From Pseudonocardia endophytica (GTDB taxonomy: Bacteria; Actinomycetota; Actinomycetes; Mycobacteriales; Pseudonocardiaceae): a stretch of DNA of 64,000 nt. The notes beneath the pieces were generated by a model. It searched no databases, had not been told where the DNA came from, and saw only the letters and a program-made list of their open reading frames with translations. The stretch is from contig NZ_SMFZ01000001.1 of assembly GCF_004339565.1 (NCBI RefSeq), positions 2,604,001-2,668,000 on the forward strand. The letters run 5' to 3'. The position numbers were made by a program, and so were the translations under genes. Below, in pieces: positions 18,606 to 26,183 of this stretch (positions within the stretch are counted from its first letter, which is position 1; every line of letters starts with the position of its first letter).

Positions 18606-18658
18606 CGAACGAACGGCACCTTCGAGCAGTGTCATTGCTCGAAGGTGCCGTTCGTTCG
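18606..18658. repeat. Long perfect stem-loop, copy 1 of a duplicated palindrome
   Basis: A 23-nt arm at 18606-18628 pairs perfectly with 18636-18658 around the 7-nt loop GTGTCAT. The arm core is GGCACCTTCGAGCA. It sits between the typA stop (18708) and the lpqW start (18552), both on the minus strand, so it may end the typA transcript, but there is no T-tract. A second copy with compensatory base changes is at 48706-48758. Confidence 0.85.
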
Positions 18659-18707
18659 GGATCGGCGGGGCGGCGGCGCGGGTGCGGGAGCGCGCCGCCG
18701 GGCGGCG

Positions 18708-20645
18708 CTACTGGTTCGCGGCGGCCCTGGCGCGCGACCGCAGGCGGGCGCGGGTGTGCGAGTCCAGCTCGACCTTGCGGATGCGCACGTTCTCCGGCGT
18801 GACCTCGACGCACTCGTCGGTCGCGCAGAACTCCAGCGCCTGCTCCAGGTTGAGGATCGTCGGCGGGACGAGCTTGACCAGCACGTCCGCCGTCGAGCTG
18901 CGGACGTTGGTCAGCTTCTTCTCCCGGGTGATGTTCACCTCGAGGTCCTCGTTGCGCGTGTACTCCCCGACGACCATCCCGTTGTAGACGAGCGTCGTCG
19001 GGCCGACGAACAGCGTGCCGCGGTCGGCCAGCTGGTCGATCGCGTACGGGGTGACCGGGCCGGACCGGTCGGAGATCAGCGAGCCCTTGTTGCGGGTGCG
19101 GATCTCGCCGACCCACGGGCCGTAGCCGTCGAACACGTGGCTCGCGATGCCGGCGCCGCGGGTGATCGTCAGGAACTCGGTGCGGAAGCCGATCAGGCCG
19201 CGCGACGGGACGCGGAACTCCATCCGGACCCGGCCCTCGCCGTGCACCATCTCGGCCATCTCGCCCTTGCGCGCGGCCAGCAGCTGGGTGACGGCGCCGA
19301 GCGCGTCCTCCGGCACGTCGACGGAGAGCTGCTCGAACGGCTCGTGGATCTTCCCGTCGACGATCTTCGTGACGACCTGTGGCTTGCCGACGGTGAGCTC
19401 GAAGCCCTCCCGGCGCATCGTCTCGACGAGCACGGCCAGCGCCAGCTCGCCGCGGCCCTGCACCTCCCACGTGTCCGGGCGCTCGGTCGGCAGCACGCGC
19501 ACGCTGACGTTGCCGACGAGCTCGGCGTCCAGCCGGTTCTTGACCAGCCGCGCGGTGAGCTTCGTGCCGGGGTGCGGGTCCCGCCCGGCCAGCGGCGAGG
19601 TGTTCGTGCCGATCGTCATCGAGATCGCGGGCTCGTCGACGTCGATGCGCGGCAGGGCGACCGGTGCCTCCGGATCGGCCAGCGTGTCGCCGATCGTGAC
19701 GTCCGCGATGCCGGCGACGGCGACCAGGTCACCGGCGCGGGCGATCTCGGCCGGGACCCGGGTGAGCGCCTCGGTCGTCATCAGCTCGGTGATCTTGACG
19801 CGCGGGGTGGTGCCGTCCGCGCGGCACCAGGCCACCTGCTGGCCGCGGCGCAGCACACCGGCCCGGATCCGGCAGAGCGCGATCCGGCCCAGGAAGCTCG
19901 ACGCGTCCAGGTTCGTGACGTGCGCCTGCAGCGGGGCGTCCGGGTCGTCGGACGGCGGCGGCACGGTGGCCAGGAGCGTCTCGAACAGCGGCGTCAGGTC
20001 CTCGGAGTCGGGCAGCTCGCCGTCGCCGGGACGGATCCGCGACGCCCGGCCGGCACGCCCGGAGGCGTAGACGACCGGCAGGTCCAGCAGGTGCGACGTG
20101 ACCGACTCGTCGAGGCCCAGCTCGTCGGCCAGCTCGAGCAGCAGCTCCAGCGACTCGTCGACGACCTCCTCGATCCGCGCGTCGGCGCGGTCGGTCTTGT
20201 TCACGACGAGCATCACCGGCAGGCCGGCGGCCAGCGTCTTGCGCAGCACGAACCGGGTCTGCGGCAGCGGGCCCTCCGACGCGTCGACGAGCAGCACGAC
20301 GCCGTCCACCATGGACAGACCGCGCTCCACCTCGCCGCCGAAGTCGGCGTGGCCGGGCGTGTCCACCACGTTGATCGTGTATCCCTGCCAGTTCACCGCG
20401 GTGTTCTTGGCGAGGATCGTGATGCCCTTCTCGCGCTCCAGATCGCCGGAGTCCATGACCCGGTCGACGGGCTCGGCGCGCTCCCCGAAGGCGCCCGACT
20501 GCCGCAGCATCGCGTCGACGAGCGTGGTCTTGCCGTGGTCGACGTGCGCCACGATCGCGACGTTGCGCAGCTCGGGGCGAGCGGTCCGGCCGGGGTCCTC
20601 CGACACGTCGGTCGCGGAGGGGACGGTGGAGCGTGAAGAGATCAC
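18708..20645 (-). CDS. typA: Translational GTPase TypA/BipA
   Basis: TypA is a ribosome-binding GTPase of the EF-G/LepA class involved in stress adaptation and ribosome assembly. G-domain motifs: G1 [16 protein letters not shown]2 around [16 protein letters not shown]3 [14 protein letters not shown]4 VNKTDRAD. Domains II, III and V and the TypA C-terminal domain follow ([20 protein letters not shown]). I choose GTG 20645 (645 aa); no strong ribosome site precedes it. It is divergent from the 50-residue protein gene 62 bp away. Confidence 0.93.
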   Translation of the reverse strand: MISSRSTVPSATDVSEDPGRTARPELRNVAIVAHVDHGKTTLVDAMLRQSGAFGERAEPVDRVMDSGDLEREKGITILAKNTAVNWQGYTINVVDTPGHADFGGEVERGLSMVDGVVLLVDASEGPLPQTRFVLRKTLAAGLPVMLVVNKTDRADARIEEVVDESLELLLELADELGLDESVTSHLLDLPVVYASGRAGRASRIRPGDGELPDSEDLTPLFETLLATVPPPSDDPDAPLQAHVTNLDASSFLGRIALCRIRAGVLRRGQQVAWCRADGTTPRVKITELMTTEALTRVPAEIARAGDLVAVAGIADVTIGDTLADPEAPVALPRIDVDEPAISMTIGTNTSPLAGRDPHPGTKLTARLVKNRLDAELVGNVSVRVLPTERPDTWEVQGRGELALAVLVETMRREGFELTVGKPQVVTKIVDGKIHEPFEQLSVDVPEDALGAVTQLLAARKGEMAEMVHGEGRVRMEFRVPSRGLIGFRTEFLTITRGAGIASHVFDGYGPWVGEIRTRNKGSLISDRSGPVTPYAIDQLADRGTLFVGPTTLVYNGMVVGEYTRNEDLEVNITREKKLTNVRSSTADVLVKLVPPTILNLEQALEFCATDECVEVTPENVRIRKVELDSHTRARLRSRARAAANQ

Positions 20646-20693
20646 GACACAGGGTATCCCGCTGCAACCCTGGACCCCGCGTGACGGTGAGCT

Positions 20694-20699
20694 TAGGCT
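20694..20699 (+). promoter_or_regulatory. -10 hexamer for a leaderless small-protein mRNA
   Basis: TAGGCT (TANNNT consensus) ends 8 nt before the ATG at 20708, the spacing seen for leaderless actinobacterial transcripts. It is embedded in AGCTTAGGCTCGCCT, which partly matches an IdeR/DmdR-type iron box (about 13 of 19 positions by eye). No clear -35. Confidence 0.4.
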
Positions 20700-20707
20700 C
20701 GCCTGCA

Positions 20708-20860
20708 ATGGGCAAGGTGAAGAAGAAGTGCTGCCGCTCGTCCCCGAAGAGGTGCAAGAGCTGCCCCGTCGTCGCGCTGCGGCTGAAGAAGGCGGGCGCG
20801 AACAAGCTCAGCGGCAAGAAGTTCGCGCGTGCGATGAAGCTCGCGCGCGTCTACCCCTGA
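20708..20860 (+). CDS. 50-residue Cys/Lys-rich conserved protein
   Basis: A basic protein of 50 residues, MGKVKKKCCRSSPKRCKSCP followed by a helical Lys/Ala-rich half. Four cysteines (C8, C9, C16, C19) lie in a CC-x6-C-x2-C pattern that could bind a metal ion. I recall similar small proteins widely in Actinobacteria but know no function. About one residue in four is Lys or Arg, which fits RNA or ribosome association; that is inference. An upstream in-frame ATG at 20633 would lie opposite typA and has no similarity, so I start at 20708, probably leaderless. Confidence 0.75.
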   Translation: MGKVKKKCCRSSPKRCKSCPVVALRLKKAGANKLSGKKFARAMKLARVYP

Positions 20861-20882
20861 CAACCCGGCCCGTCGTCGCAGG

Positions 20883-21815
20883 TCAGGACACCACACGCAC
20901 CGCAGCCCCTGCCGGGCCGGTCGGTTCGGGACGCACGGCCCCCTCGATCCGTTCGACCACGTCGTCCGGGCGGGCGAGCACGTCGCACGGGTCGACGGTC
21001 ACCACGGACCACCCCTGACGGCGCAGCACCGCCTTCCGCCAGGTTCGTTCGTCGTCGCCGGAAGGTGACGGAAACGACACCTCGACCGCCGTCCGCGACA
21101 CCGGATGTGCGAGCTCCAGTGGCAAGCCGGCCACCTGCCGTTCACGGACCCATCCGGACGGCCCGTCCGCACCGAGCAGCACCCCGAGACGTCGCCGCGC
21201 CCGGAACCGGACCCCGCGCAGGGCGATCCCGAGCACCCGGCCCGCCGACGCCGCACCGTGCGATCCGGTCTGCCGCCCGTGCGCACGGCCCGCCGCGTCC
21301 GGTCCGACCCGCCCGGCGGCCAGCAGCTCCTCCAGGAACCCCGGGCCGCGCGCGCCCAGCTCGACGGCGGTCTCCAGCGCGGCCAGCGGCGCGGCGACGA
21401 CGGGCAGCCCGGCCACCGTCCGGACGTCGGCCGCCGCCAGCTCCCGTCGGCGGACCGTGAGGCCGGCCCGGGGCCGCGGGTACCGGCGGCGCGGCACCGT
21501 CAGCCCGACCGTCACGGGTGGCTCCCGGAGCAGGCCGTGCCACCACGCCGCGGCCGTCCCGCTCAGCACGGCGCCGGGCCCGCCCCACAACACCGCGGCA
21601 CGGACGGTTGCCTCCTCCGTCGCCGGGAAGGCGCCGTCCCGGTAGACGCGCGGGTGCACCGGGTGCCACCGGCGGGCGGCCAGGCGCCGGTCCACCGCGT
21701 CCGCGGACAGGCCGGCGGCCAGTGCCTGCGCCCTGGTGATCACGCCGGCCTGGCGCAGGAGCGTCGCGTGCAGGGCGGCGTCCACGCGTGCACGCTCGGG
21801 ATCAGTCGCAGTCAT
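20883..21815 (-). CDS. AbiEi-type N-terminal domain protein with DUF559-like C-terminus
   Basis: From ATG 21815 the product has 310 residues. Residues 10-75 (LRQAGVITRAQALAAGLSAD, then RRLAARRWHPVHPRVYRDGA) match the winged-helix domain at the start of AbiEi-type IV antitoxins and their many actinobacterial relatives. The C-terminus (VAGLPLELAHPVSRTAVEVS, then ERTWRKAVLRRQGWSVVTVD) resembles the DUF559/Vsr-like PD-(D/E)xK nuclease fold with E in AVEVS. No AbiEii-like nucleotidyltransferase toxin is adjacent, so an orphan regulator or nuclease is likelier than a complete toxin-antitoxin pair. Confidence 0.75.
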   Translation of the reverse strand: MTATDPERARVDAALHATLLRQAGVITRAQALAAGLSADAVDRRLAARRWHPVHPRVYRDGAFPATEEATVRAAVLWGGPGAVLSGTAAAWWHGLLREPPVTVGLTVPRRRYPRPRAGLTVRRRELAAADVRTVAGLPVVAAPLAALETAVELGARGPGFLEELLAAGRVGPDAAGRAHGRQTGSHGAASAGRVLGIALRGVRFRARRRLGVLLGADGPSGWVRERQVAGLPLELAHPVSRTAVEVSFPSPSGDDERTWRKAVLRRQGWSVVTVDPCDVLARPDDVVERIEGAVRPEPTGPAGAAVRVVS

Positions 21816-21862
21816 GCGGCTTGGACGGGATCCGGGCCGATCCGGTTCCACTCATCGCCCAT

Positions 21863-21922
21863 GATCGGCGGAAGTGGTCGGGGCGCGACACCCGTGGCGC
21901 GTCCCGACCGGTTCCGCCGATC
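21863..21922. repeat. Imperfect ~29-bp inverted repeat
   Basis: GATCGGCGGAA (21863-21873) starts an arm whose complement ends at 21922 (TTCCGCCGATC). The arms match at about 25 of 29 positions with almost no loop. The repeat lies in the 155-bp gap downstream of the Nudix gene and upstream of the AbiEi-like gene, both on the minus strand, so a terminator is the simplest reading. Confidence 0.65.
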
Positions 21923-21970
21923 ACGAACGTGCGGGGCACGCCGACCGTGACCTCCGCCGGCACCGGTCCG

Positions 21971-22897
21971 TCAGCGCGGGTCCGCGGGCGCCGCGGCCAG
22001 CAGCGCCCGCAGTTCCGTCACCACCGCCCGGTCCGCGTCCAGCCACCCGAGCGCGGCCAGCTCACCCGGGCCGACCCACCGCAGCTCCCGGTGCTCGCGC
22101 GCGACCGGCTCCGCGGAACCGGGCCGCAGCCGTGCGCCGTGGATCCGCAGCACCCGCGGCCGGTCCGGGGTACCGATCGGCAGGTCGGTCCCGACCCGTC
22201 CGACCACCTCGACGTCCGCGCCGAGCTCCTCGGAGCACTCGCGCCGCAGCGCGTCGGGCTCCCGCTCCCCCGCCTCGACGCCGCCACCGGGCAGCTCCCA
22301 GCGCCCGGCCAGCTCCGGCGGGTACGCGCGGCACGCGACGAGCAACCTGCCGTCGCGGACGATCGCCGCCCCGACGACGACCGGGGCACCGGACAATCGC
22401 GCGACCCACTCGTCGAGCACCTCGCCGCGGGCGTCCAGCAGCCGGCGCGCGAACCTCCGCAGCACCGGATCGGCCACCCGCCCGAGCGGCCCGAGCGGCC
22501 CGGTCCAGCCGAGCTCGTCGACCACGCGAGAGGTCCTGCCGCCCGGCACCACCGAGCCGGCGGGCGACATCGAGGCGACGGACGGCAGCGAGCCGGCGGG
22601 CGCCACCGAGCCGTCGGCCACCACGGACGTCACGTGCCGCAGGTCCGCCGCGGGCCCCGCCGCCAGCTCGGACCACAGCCCGGCCATGCCCGCCCTCGTG
22701 ATCCGCGTCCGGCAGGTGATCACACCACCGGGCAGGCCGACCTCGACCTCGTCGCCGGCCACGAGCAGGCGCACCGGGGACCGGAACACGCAGCCGATCC
22801 GGCTCAGCGCCTCGGTCGCGGCGGCCGTGTCCCGCAGCACGCCCGCGACCAGTTCCGGTGGTGCGGCGACGGTCGCGACACGGCTGATCTCGGGCAC
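21971..22897 (-). CDS. SRPBCC-Nudix fusion protein
   Basis: From GTG 22897 the protein has 308 residues and two parts. Residues 1-165 resemble an SRPBCC/START-like lipid- or ligand-binding fold (VPEISRVATVAAPPELVAGV, later VDELGWTGPLGPLGRVADPV and RRFARRLLDARGEVL), interrupted by a low-complexity stretch (about 95-120). Residues 175-305 are a Nudix hydrolase of the MutT type: GAAIVRDGRLLVACRAYPPE, then a Nudix box GGGVEAGEREPDALRRECSE followed by ELGADVEVV, which holds the catalytic REx2EE pattern as RRECSEE. An oxidised-nucleotide substrate is possible; the coupling to SRPBCC is unusual. Confidence 0.8.
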   Translation of the reverse strand: MPEISRVATVAAPPELVAGVLRDTAAATEALSRIGCVFRSPVRLLVAGDEVEVGLPGGVITCRTRITRAGMAGLWSELAAGPAADLRHVTSVVADGSVAPAGSLPSVASMSPAGSVVPGGRTSRVVDELGWTGPLGPLGRVADPVLRRFARRLLDARGEVLDEWVARLSGAPVVVGAAIVRDGRLLVACRAYPPELAGRWELPGGGVEAGEREPDALRRECSEELGADVEVVGRVGTDLPIGTPDRPRVLRIHGARLRPGSAEPVAREHRELRWVGPGELAALGWLDADRAVVTELRALLAAAPADPR

Positions 22898-22969
22898 GCA
22901 CGCCGATGCTGCCAGCCCAATGTTCCCGAACGGCCCCGGGGAGGTGCCCCGGCACGTCAGGCTGTGCGC

Positions 22970-23941
22970 GTGTCCACGACCGAACAGCGGCGGACCGCCG
23001 CGCGTGGAGCCGACCCGCTCCCGACCCGCCCGGCCGCCGCCCGGCTGCTCGGCGTGCGCAGGACGTTCGGGCCGGTGGTCGCCGTCGACGGCATCGATCT
23101 GGACATCCCGATGGGGTCGGTGCTCGGGCTGCTCGGCCCGAACGGGTCCGGCAAGACGACGCTCATGCGGATGCTGCTGGGCCTGGTCCGCCCGAGCGAC
23201 GGCACCGTCGAGCTGCTCGGACGGTCGGTGCCGGACCGCGCGGCCGAGGTGTTGCCGCACGTCGGCGCCATGATCGGGGGGCCGGCGTTCCACCCGCACC
23301 TGACCGGCCGGGCGAACCTGCTGCGGGTGGCCGCCTCCGAGCCGTTGCTGGACACGCCGCGGGTCCCCGGCGCCGTCGAGACCACGCTGCGACGGGTGGG
23401 GCTCGCCGACGCCGCCGACCGCCGGTTCCGCGACTACTCGCTGGGCATGCAGCAGCGCCTCGGGCTGGCCGTTCCCCTGCTCGTCCGGCGCAGGCTGGTG
23501 GTGCTCGACGAGCCGACGAACGGCCTCGACCCGGCGGGTACCCGCGACGTCCGGAGGCTGGTCGCCGAGATGAACGCGGCCGGGGCGACCGTGGTGGTCA
23601 GCTCCCACCTGCTCGGCGAGATCGAGGCGACCTGCTCACACGTCGCGGTGCTGCAGGCGGGCCGGCTCGTCGCGATGGGCGGCCTGCGCACGCTGCTCGA
23701 CGCGGCGGGCGGCGCGCTGGAGGTGACCACACCGGACGTCGAGCACGCGGTGCGGACGCTGCAGGGCGCCGGGATCGACGCGGAGGCCGGATCGGGACGC
23801 GTACAGGTGGCACCCGGCCCTCCCCCACCGGCGGTGGTGTCGATGCTCGTGCACGCGGGCGTCGCGGTGCACGAGGTGACCCGTCCCGCCGCGCGGCTCG
23901 AGGAGCTGTTCGCCCGGCTGACCGGGGCGGGTCCGGCATGA
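22970..23941 (+). CDS. ABC exporter ATP-binding protein
   Basis: A 323-residue ATPase. Walker A GLLGPNGSGKTTLMRMLLGL, Q-loop area AMIGGPAFHPHLTGRANLLR, signature YSLGMQQRLGLAVPLL, Walker B LVVLDEPTNGLDPAGTRDVR, H-loop SSHLLGEIE. The LGMQQRLGLA signature and the tail about bipartite loops are typical of the CcmA/DrrA/bacitracin-export branch. GTG 22970 is preferred; a GTG at 22964 adds two residues. It overlaps the permease gene by ATGA. Divergent from the Nudix gene across about 70 bp. Confidence 0.9.
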   Translation: MSTTEQRRTAARGADPLPTRPAAARLLGVRRTFGPVVAVDGIDLDIPMGSVLGLLGPNGSGKTTLMRMLLGLVRPSDGTVELLGRSVPDRAAEVLPHVGAMIGGPAFHPHLTGRANLLRVAASEPLLDTPRVPGAVETTLRRVGLADAADRRFRDYSLGMQQRLGLAVPLLVRRRLVVLDEPTNGLDPAGTRDVRRLVAEMNAAGATVVVSSHLLGEIEATCSHVAVLQAGRLVAMGGLRTLLDAAGGALEVTTPDVEHAVRTLQGAGIDAEAGSGRVQVAPGPPPPAVVSMLVHAGVAVHEVTRPAARLEELFARLTGAGPA

Positions 23942-24711
23942 CGGGGCCGACCCCGGTCCGCCCGACCACCGCCCCGATGCACCGCCTGCTGCGCTCCGAG
24001 CTGGCGCTCGTCGTACCCCGTCCGCGGACGGCGGCGACGCTGTCCGCGCTGCTGGTCATCCCGCTGATGGCGGCGTTCGGCCTGCACGCGCTCGGCTCCG
24101 GGGTCCCCGGCCTGGCCGTGCTGCCCGTCTCGGCCCATCCGTACACGGCGCCGGTACTGGTGGTGCCGGTCGTGCTCGTCGCCGCCGACGCGTTCGGCGC
24201 CGAACGGGCGCACCGGACGCTGGACCTGTTGCGGCTGGCCCCGGTCGGCGACGCGCGGCTGGTGGCGCTCAAGTCGGCGGGTGTCCTGGTGACGGCCCTG
24301 CTCGGTGGCACGGTGACCGCGCTCGTGGCCCTGCTCGCCGGGCTCGTGCTGCTCGGCGCGGGCGACTACTCGATCGGCGGGACGCTGGGCCGCGGGATCG
24401 CGATCGGGCTCTGGCTGTCCGTCCAGCTGGCCGGGCTCGGTGTGCTGCTGCTGCCGCTGTCCATGCTCGTGCGGCGCACGACGGGCATCGTCGCCGTCGG
24501 GCTTCTGCTCTGCGTCGTCGCGTTCCTTCCGAACCTGCCCGGGTGGGTGGTCGCGGTCCTCCCGAACGGCGGCTGGGAGTCGGCCACGACAGCGCTCACC
24601 AGCAGCCCGGTGGACTGGTCACCGGTTCTCGGTACGGCCGGCCGCGCCGCGGTCTACGCGCTGGTCGGCGCCGTCGCGACGGTGTGGTTGCTGCGCCGCC
24701 GCGACGAGTGA
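23938..24711 (+). CDS. ABC-2 type transporter permease
   Basis: The 257-residue partner of the upstream ATPase has six hydrophobic segments (for example TAATLSALLVIPLMAAFGLH, APVLVVPVVLVAADAFGAER, TALLGGTVTALVALLAGLVL). The segment AERAHRTLDLLRLAPVGDARL between helices 2 and 3 is the usual amphipathic coupling region of ABC-2 permeases. No peptide or lantibiotic genes are adjacent, so the cargo is unknown. Confidence 0.87.
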   Translation: MTGPTPVRPTTAPMHRLLRSELALVVPRPRTAATLSALLVIPLMAAFGLHALGSGVPGLAVLPVSAHPYTAPVLVVPVVLVAADAFGAERAHRTLDLLRLAPVGDARLVALKSAGVLVTALLGGTVTALVALLAGLVLLGAGDYSIGGTLGRGIAIGLWLSVQLAGLGVLLLPLSMLVRRTTGIVAVGLLLCVVAFLPNLPGWVVAVLPNGGWESATTALTSSPVDWSPVLGTAGRAAVYALVGAVATVWLLRRRDE

Positions 24712-24747
24712 CGCGCGGCCGCCGGTCGCGTGGTCCACCATGGCCCC

Positions 24748-25071
24748 ATGGCGGAATCGAAGGCACTGCTCGACGACGACAGCATCGCCAGCGCGCTGGC
24801 CGACCTGACCGGCTGGGAGCGCGACGGCGACTCGATCGTCACCTACGCCAAGCTCGACGACTTCGTCACCGCGATCGGGGTGGTGGACAAGGTCGCAGAG
24901 GACGCGGAGTCCGTGCAGCACCACCCGGACATCGACATCCGCTACAACTCGCTGAAGTTCAAGCTCTCCACGCACTCGGAGGGTGGGCTGACGGCGAAGG
25001 ACACCGACTTCGCGGCGCGGATCAACCAGCGGGTCTCGGACGCCGGCGGCTCCACCCAGTCCCGGGCGTAG
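24748..25071 (+). CDS. 4a-hydroxytetrahydrobiopterin dehydratase (pterin-4a-carbinolamine dehydratase)
   Basis: The 107-residue protein has the PCD fold and active-site histidines in ESVQHHPDIDIRYNSLKFKL, with a further conserved THSEGGLTAKD. It dehydrates 4a-carbinolamine pterins; in bacteria it supports phenylalanine hydroxylase or molybdopterin-related roles. No phenylalanine hydroxylase gene is in the window. The ATG at 24748 is preferred over an upstream GTG at 24730. The stop is 4 bp from the convergent amidase gene. Confidence 0.9.
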   Translation: MAESKALLDDDSIASALADLTGWERDGDSIVTYAKLDDFVTAIGVVDKVAEDAESVQHHPDIDIRYNSLKFKLSTHSEGGLTAKDTDFAARINQRVSDAGGSTQSRA

Positions 25072-25075
25072 CCCC

Positions 25076-25864
25076 TCAGAACCGGCGGTTGGCGAGCACC
25101 GGGATCTGCTCGCGGGTCGTGGTGGCCTGCCCGGGGTCGACGTCCACGACGAGAAGCTCCGGCGCGGCGCCCGCGGACGCGACGACCTCACCGCGCGGAC
25201 CGGCCACCAGGCTCGCGCCGATCCCGGTCGGCGCCCTGCCGTGTTCGCGACCGACCGTCGTCGGATCGGCCTGACCGCACGCCACGACGAACGACCCGGT
25301 GTCCAGCGCCCTGGCCCGCACCAGCAGCTCCCACTGCTCCTGCTTGCCGGCCCCCGCGCCCCAGGACGCGGGGACCAGCGCGACGGTGGCCCCACGGTCG
25401 GCGAGGTGCTGGTAGAGGCCGGGGAAGCGGACGTCGTAGCAGGTGGTGAGCCCGACCGTGACGTCGTCGACGTCGATCGTGACCGGCTCCGTGCCCGGCT
25501 CGACGGTGTCCGACTCGGCGAACCCGAACGCGTCGAACATGTGGATCTTGTCGTAGGTCGCGTCCACGCCGCCGCCGACGGCCAGCAGCGTGTTGCGCAC
25601 GCGGCCGTCGCCGGACGGCGTGAACATCCCGGCGACGACCGTGACGCCGGCCGCGGCGGCGATCTCCCGCACGCGCGTCGCCCACGGCCCGTCGGCCGGC
25701 TCGGCGACCGGGCCGAGCTTCACGCCGAAGCAGCACATCGTCGCCTCGGGGAACAGCACCAGCCGCGCCCCGGCCGACGCCGCCTCCGACGTGCGCTTCC
25801 CCACCTCGGCGAGGTTCTCGGCCGGGTCGGGCGTCGACGAGATCTGGGCGAGCGCGATCCGCAT
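25076..25864 (-). CDS. Carbon-nitrogen hydrolase (nitrilase superfamily amidase)
   Basis: The 262-residue cytosolic hydrolase has the full catalytic triad: Glu40 (LVLFPEATM), Lys106 (YDKIHMFDAF) and Cys142 (GLTTCYDVRFPGLY). Glu40 followed by ATMCC, and the KIHMFDAFGFAESDTVEPG segment, resemble the Nit1/Nit2 branch, which removes omega-amides or deaminated glutathione. In a mycothiol organism the physiological substrate is uncertain. Divergent from the DAHP synthase leader region. Confidence 0.88.
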   Translation of the reverse strand: MRIALAQISSTPDPAENLAEVGKRTSEAASAGARLVLFPEATMCCFGVKLGPVAEPADGPWATRVREIAAAAGVTVVAGMFTPSGDGRVRNTLLAVGGGVDATYDKIHMFDAFGFAESDTVEPGTEPVTIDVDDVTVGLTTCYDVRFPGLYQHLADRGATVALVPASWGAGAGKQEQWELLVRARALDTGSFVVACGQADPTTVGREHGRAPTGIGASLVAGPRGEVVASAGAAPELLVVDVDPGQATTTREQIPVLANRRF

Positions 25865-25883
25865 GGACCTGTTTCTACCGTCC

Positions 25884-25976
25884 CTTTGCTCTGCTCACAC
25901 GGGCGCAACGGGCGCGTTGCTCCGTTCGTATCGGGTCTGGTCCGTGTGGTGATGCGTCCAGGTGAGCAGAGCAAAG
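25884..25976. repeat. Nested palindromic element with 15-bp terminal inverted repeats
   Basis: CTTTGCTCTGCTCAC (25884-25898) is the perfect complement of GTGAGCAGAGCAAAG (25962-25976). Inside lie a second perfect pair CACACGG (25896-25902) with CCGTGTG (25952-25958) and a hairpin GCAACG/CGTTGC (25905-25920, loop GGCG). The 93-bp element occupies the gap between the divergent amidase and DAHP synthase genes, upstream of the promoter at 25999-26029. MITE-like remnant or structured transcript are both open; no target-site duplication is evident. Confidence 0.65.
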
Positions 25977-25998
25977 CCACCTCCCGGAGGCTCACCGG

Positions 25999-26029
25999 TG
26001 GACAGCGGGCCGGGGTGCGTGGCTATGAT
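25999..26029 (+). promoter_or_regulatory. Promoter of the aromatic leader / DAHP synthase gene
   Basis: -35 TGGACA (25999-26004, five of six to TTGACA) and -10 TATGAT (26024-26029, five of six to TATAAT) are separated by 19 bp. The -10 ends 6 nt before GTG 26036, so transcription would start at or next to the leader-peptide start codon and the leader would be leaderless in the mRNA sense. Confidence 0.6.
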
Positions 26030-26035
26030 CAGTTC

Positions 26036-26110
26036 GTGTTTCGGCGTCGCTACTACTGGTTTGGCGAGCCGGCCCGGGATGGGTCGGCCCGCGCGGTAGT
26101 GCTGCGCTGA
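26036..26110 (+). CDS. Aromatic-rich leader peptide for DAHP synthase attenuation
   Basis: A 24-codon reading frame from GTG 26036 to TGA 26110 encodes VFRRRYYWFGEPARDGSARA and four more residues. Codons 6-9 are Tyr-Tyr-Trp-Phe, all three end-products of the aromatic pathway whose first enzyme is encoded next. A longer start at GTG 26015 is possible, but the -10 box overlaps that stretch. Its length, position, codon content and the overlapping alternative hairpins fit a ribosome-mediated attenuator sensing all three aromatic amino acids. Confidence 0.7.
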   Translation: MFRRRYYWFGEPARDGSARAVVLR

Positions 26111-26178
26111 CCTCCATCCCCTCGAGCCGGAACCCGCGGGCCGGCTCGGTGGACGATCGGGGCGGTCCGGAAAGGACC
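26066..26178 (+). promoter_or_regulatory. Candidate attenuator: mutually exclusive hairpins before aroG
   Basis: Segment A GAGCCGGCCC (26066-26075), just after the Tyr-Tyr-Trp-Phe codons, can pair over 10 bp with GGGCCGGCTC (26138-26147). Segment B CGAGCCGG (26123-26130) can pair over 8 bp with CCGGCTCG (26141-26148), so A-C and B-C exclude each other. A third small stem GGTCC/GGACC (26164-26168/26174-26178) encloses the Shine-Dalgarno GGAAAGGA of the DAHP synthase gene. Without a T-tract, control could be by termination or by access to the ribosome site. Confidence 0.6.
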
Positions 26179-26183
26179 CCACG

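Noticed and set aside
20684..20706. IdeR/DmdR iron box upstream of the 50-residue protein
   Set aside because: Only about 13 of 19 positions match by eye and the core coincides with a -10 hexamer, so I kept it as a remark and not a feature.
26027..26101. Leader frame starting ATG 26027 (ATG ATC AGT)
   Set aside because: It contains almost no aromatic codons and its start overlaps the -10 box; the GTG 26036 frame with Tyr-Tyr-Trp-Phe is the better candidate.
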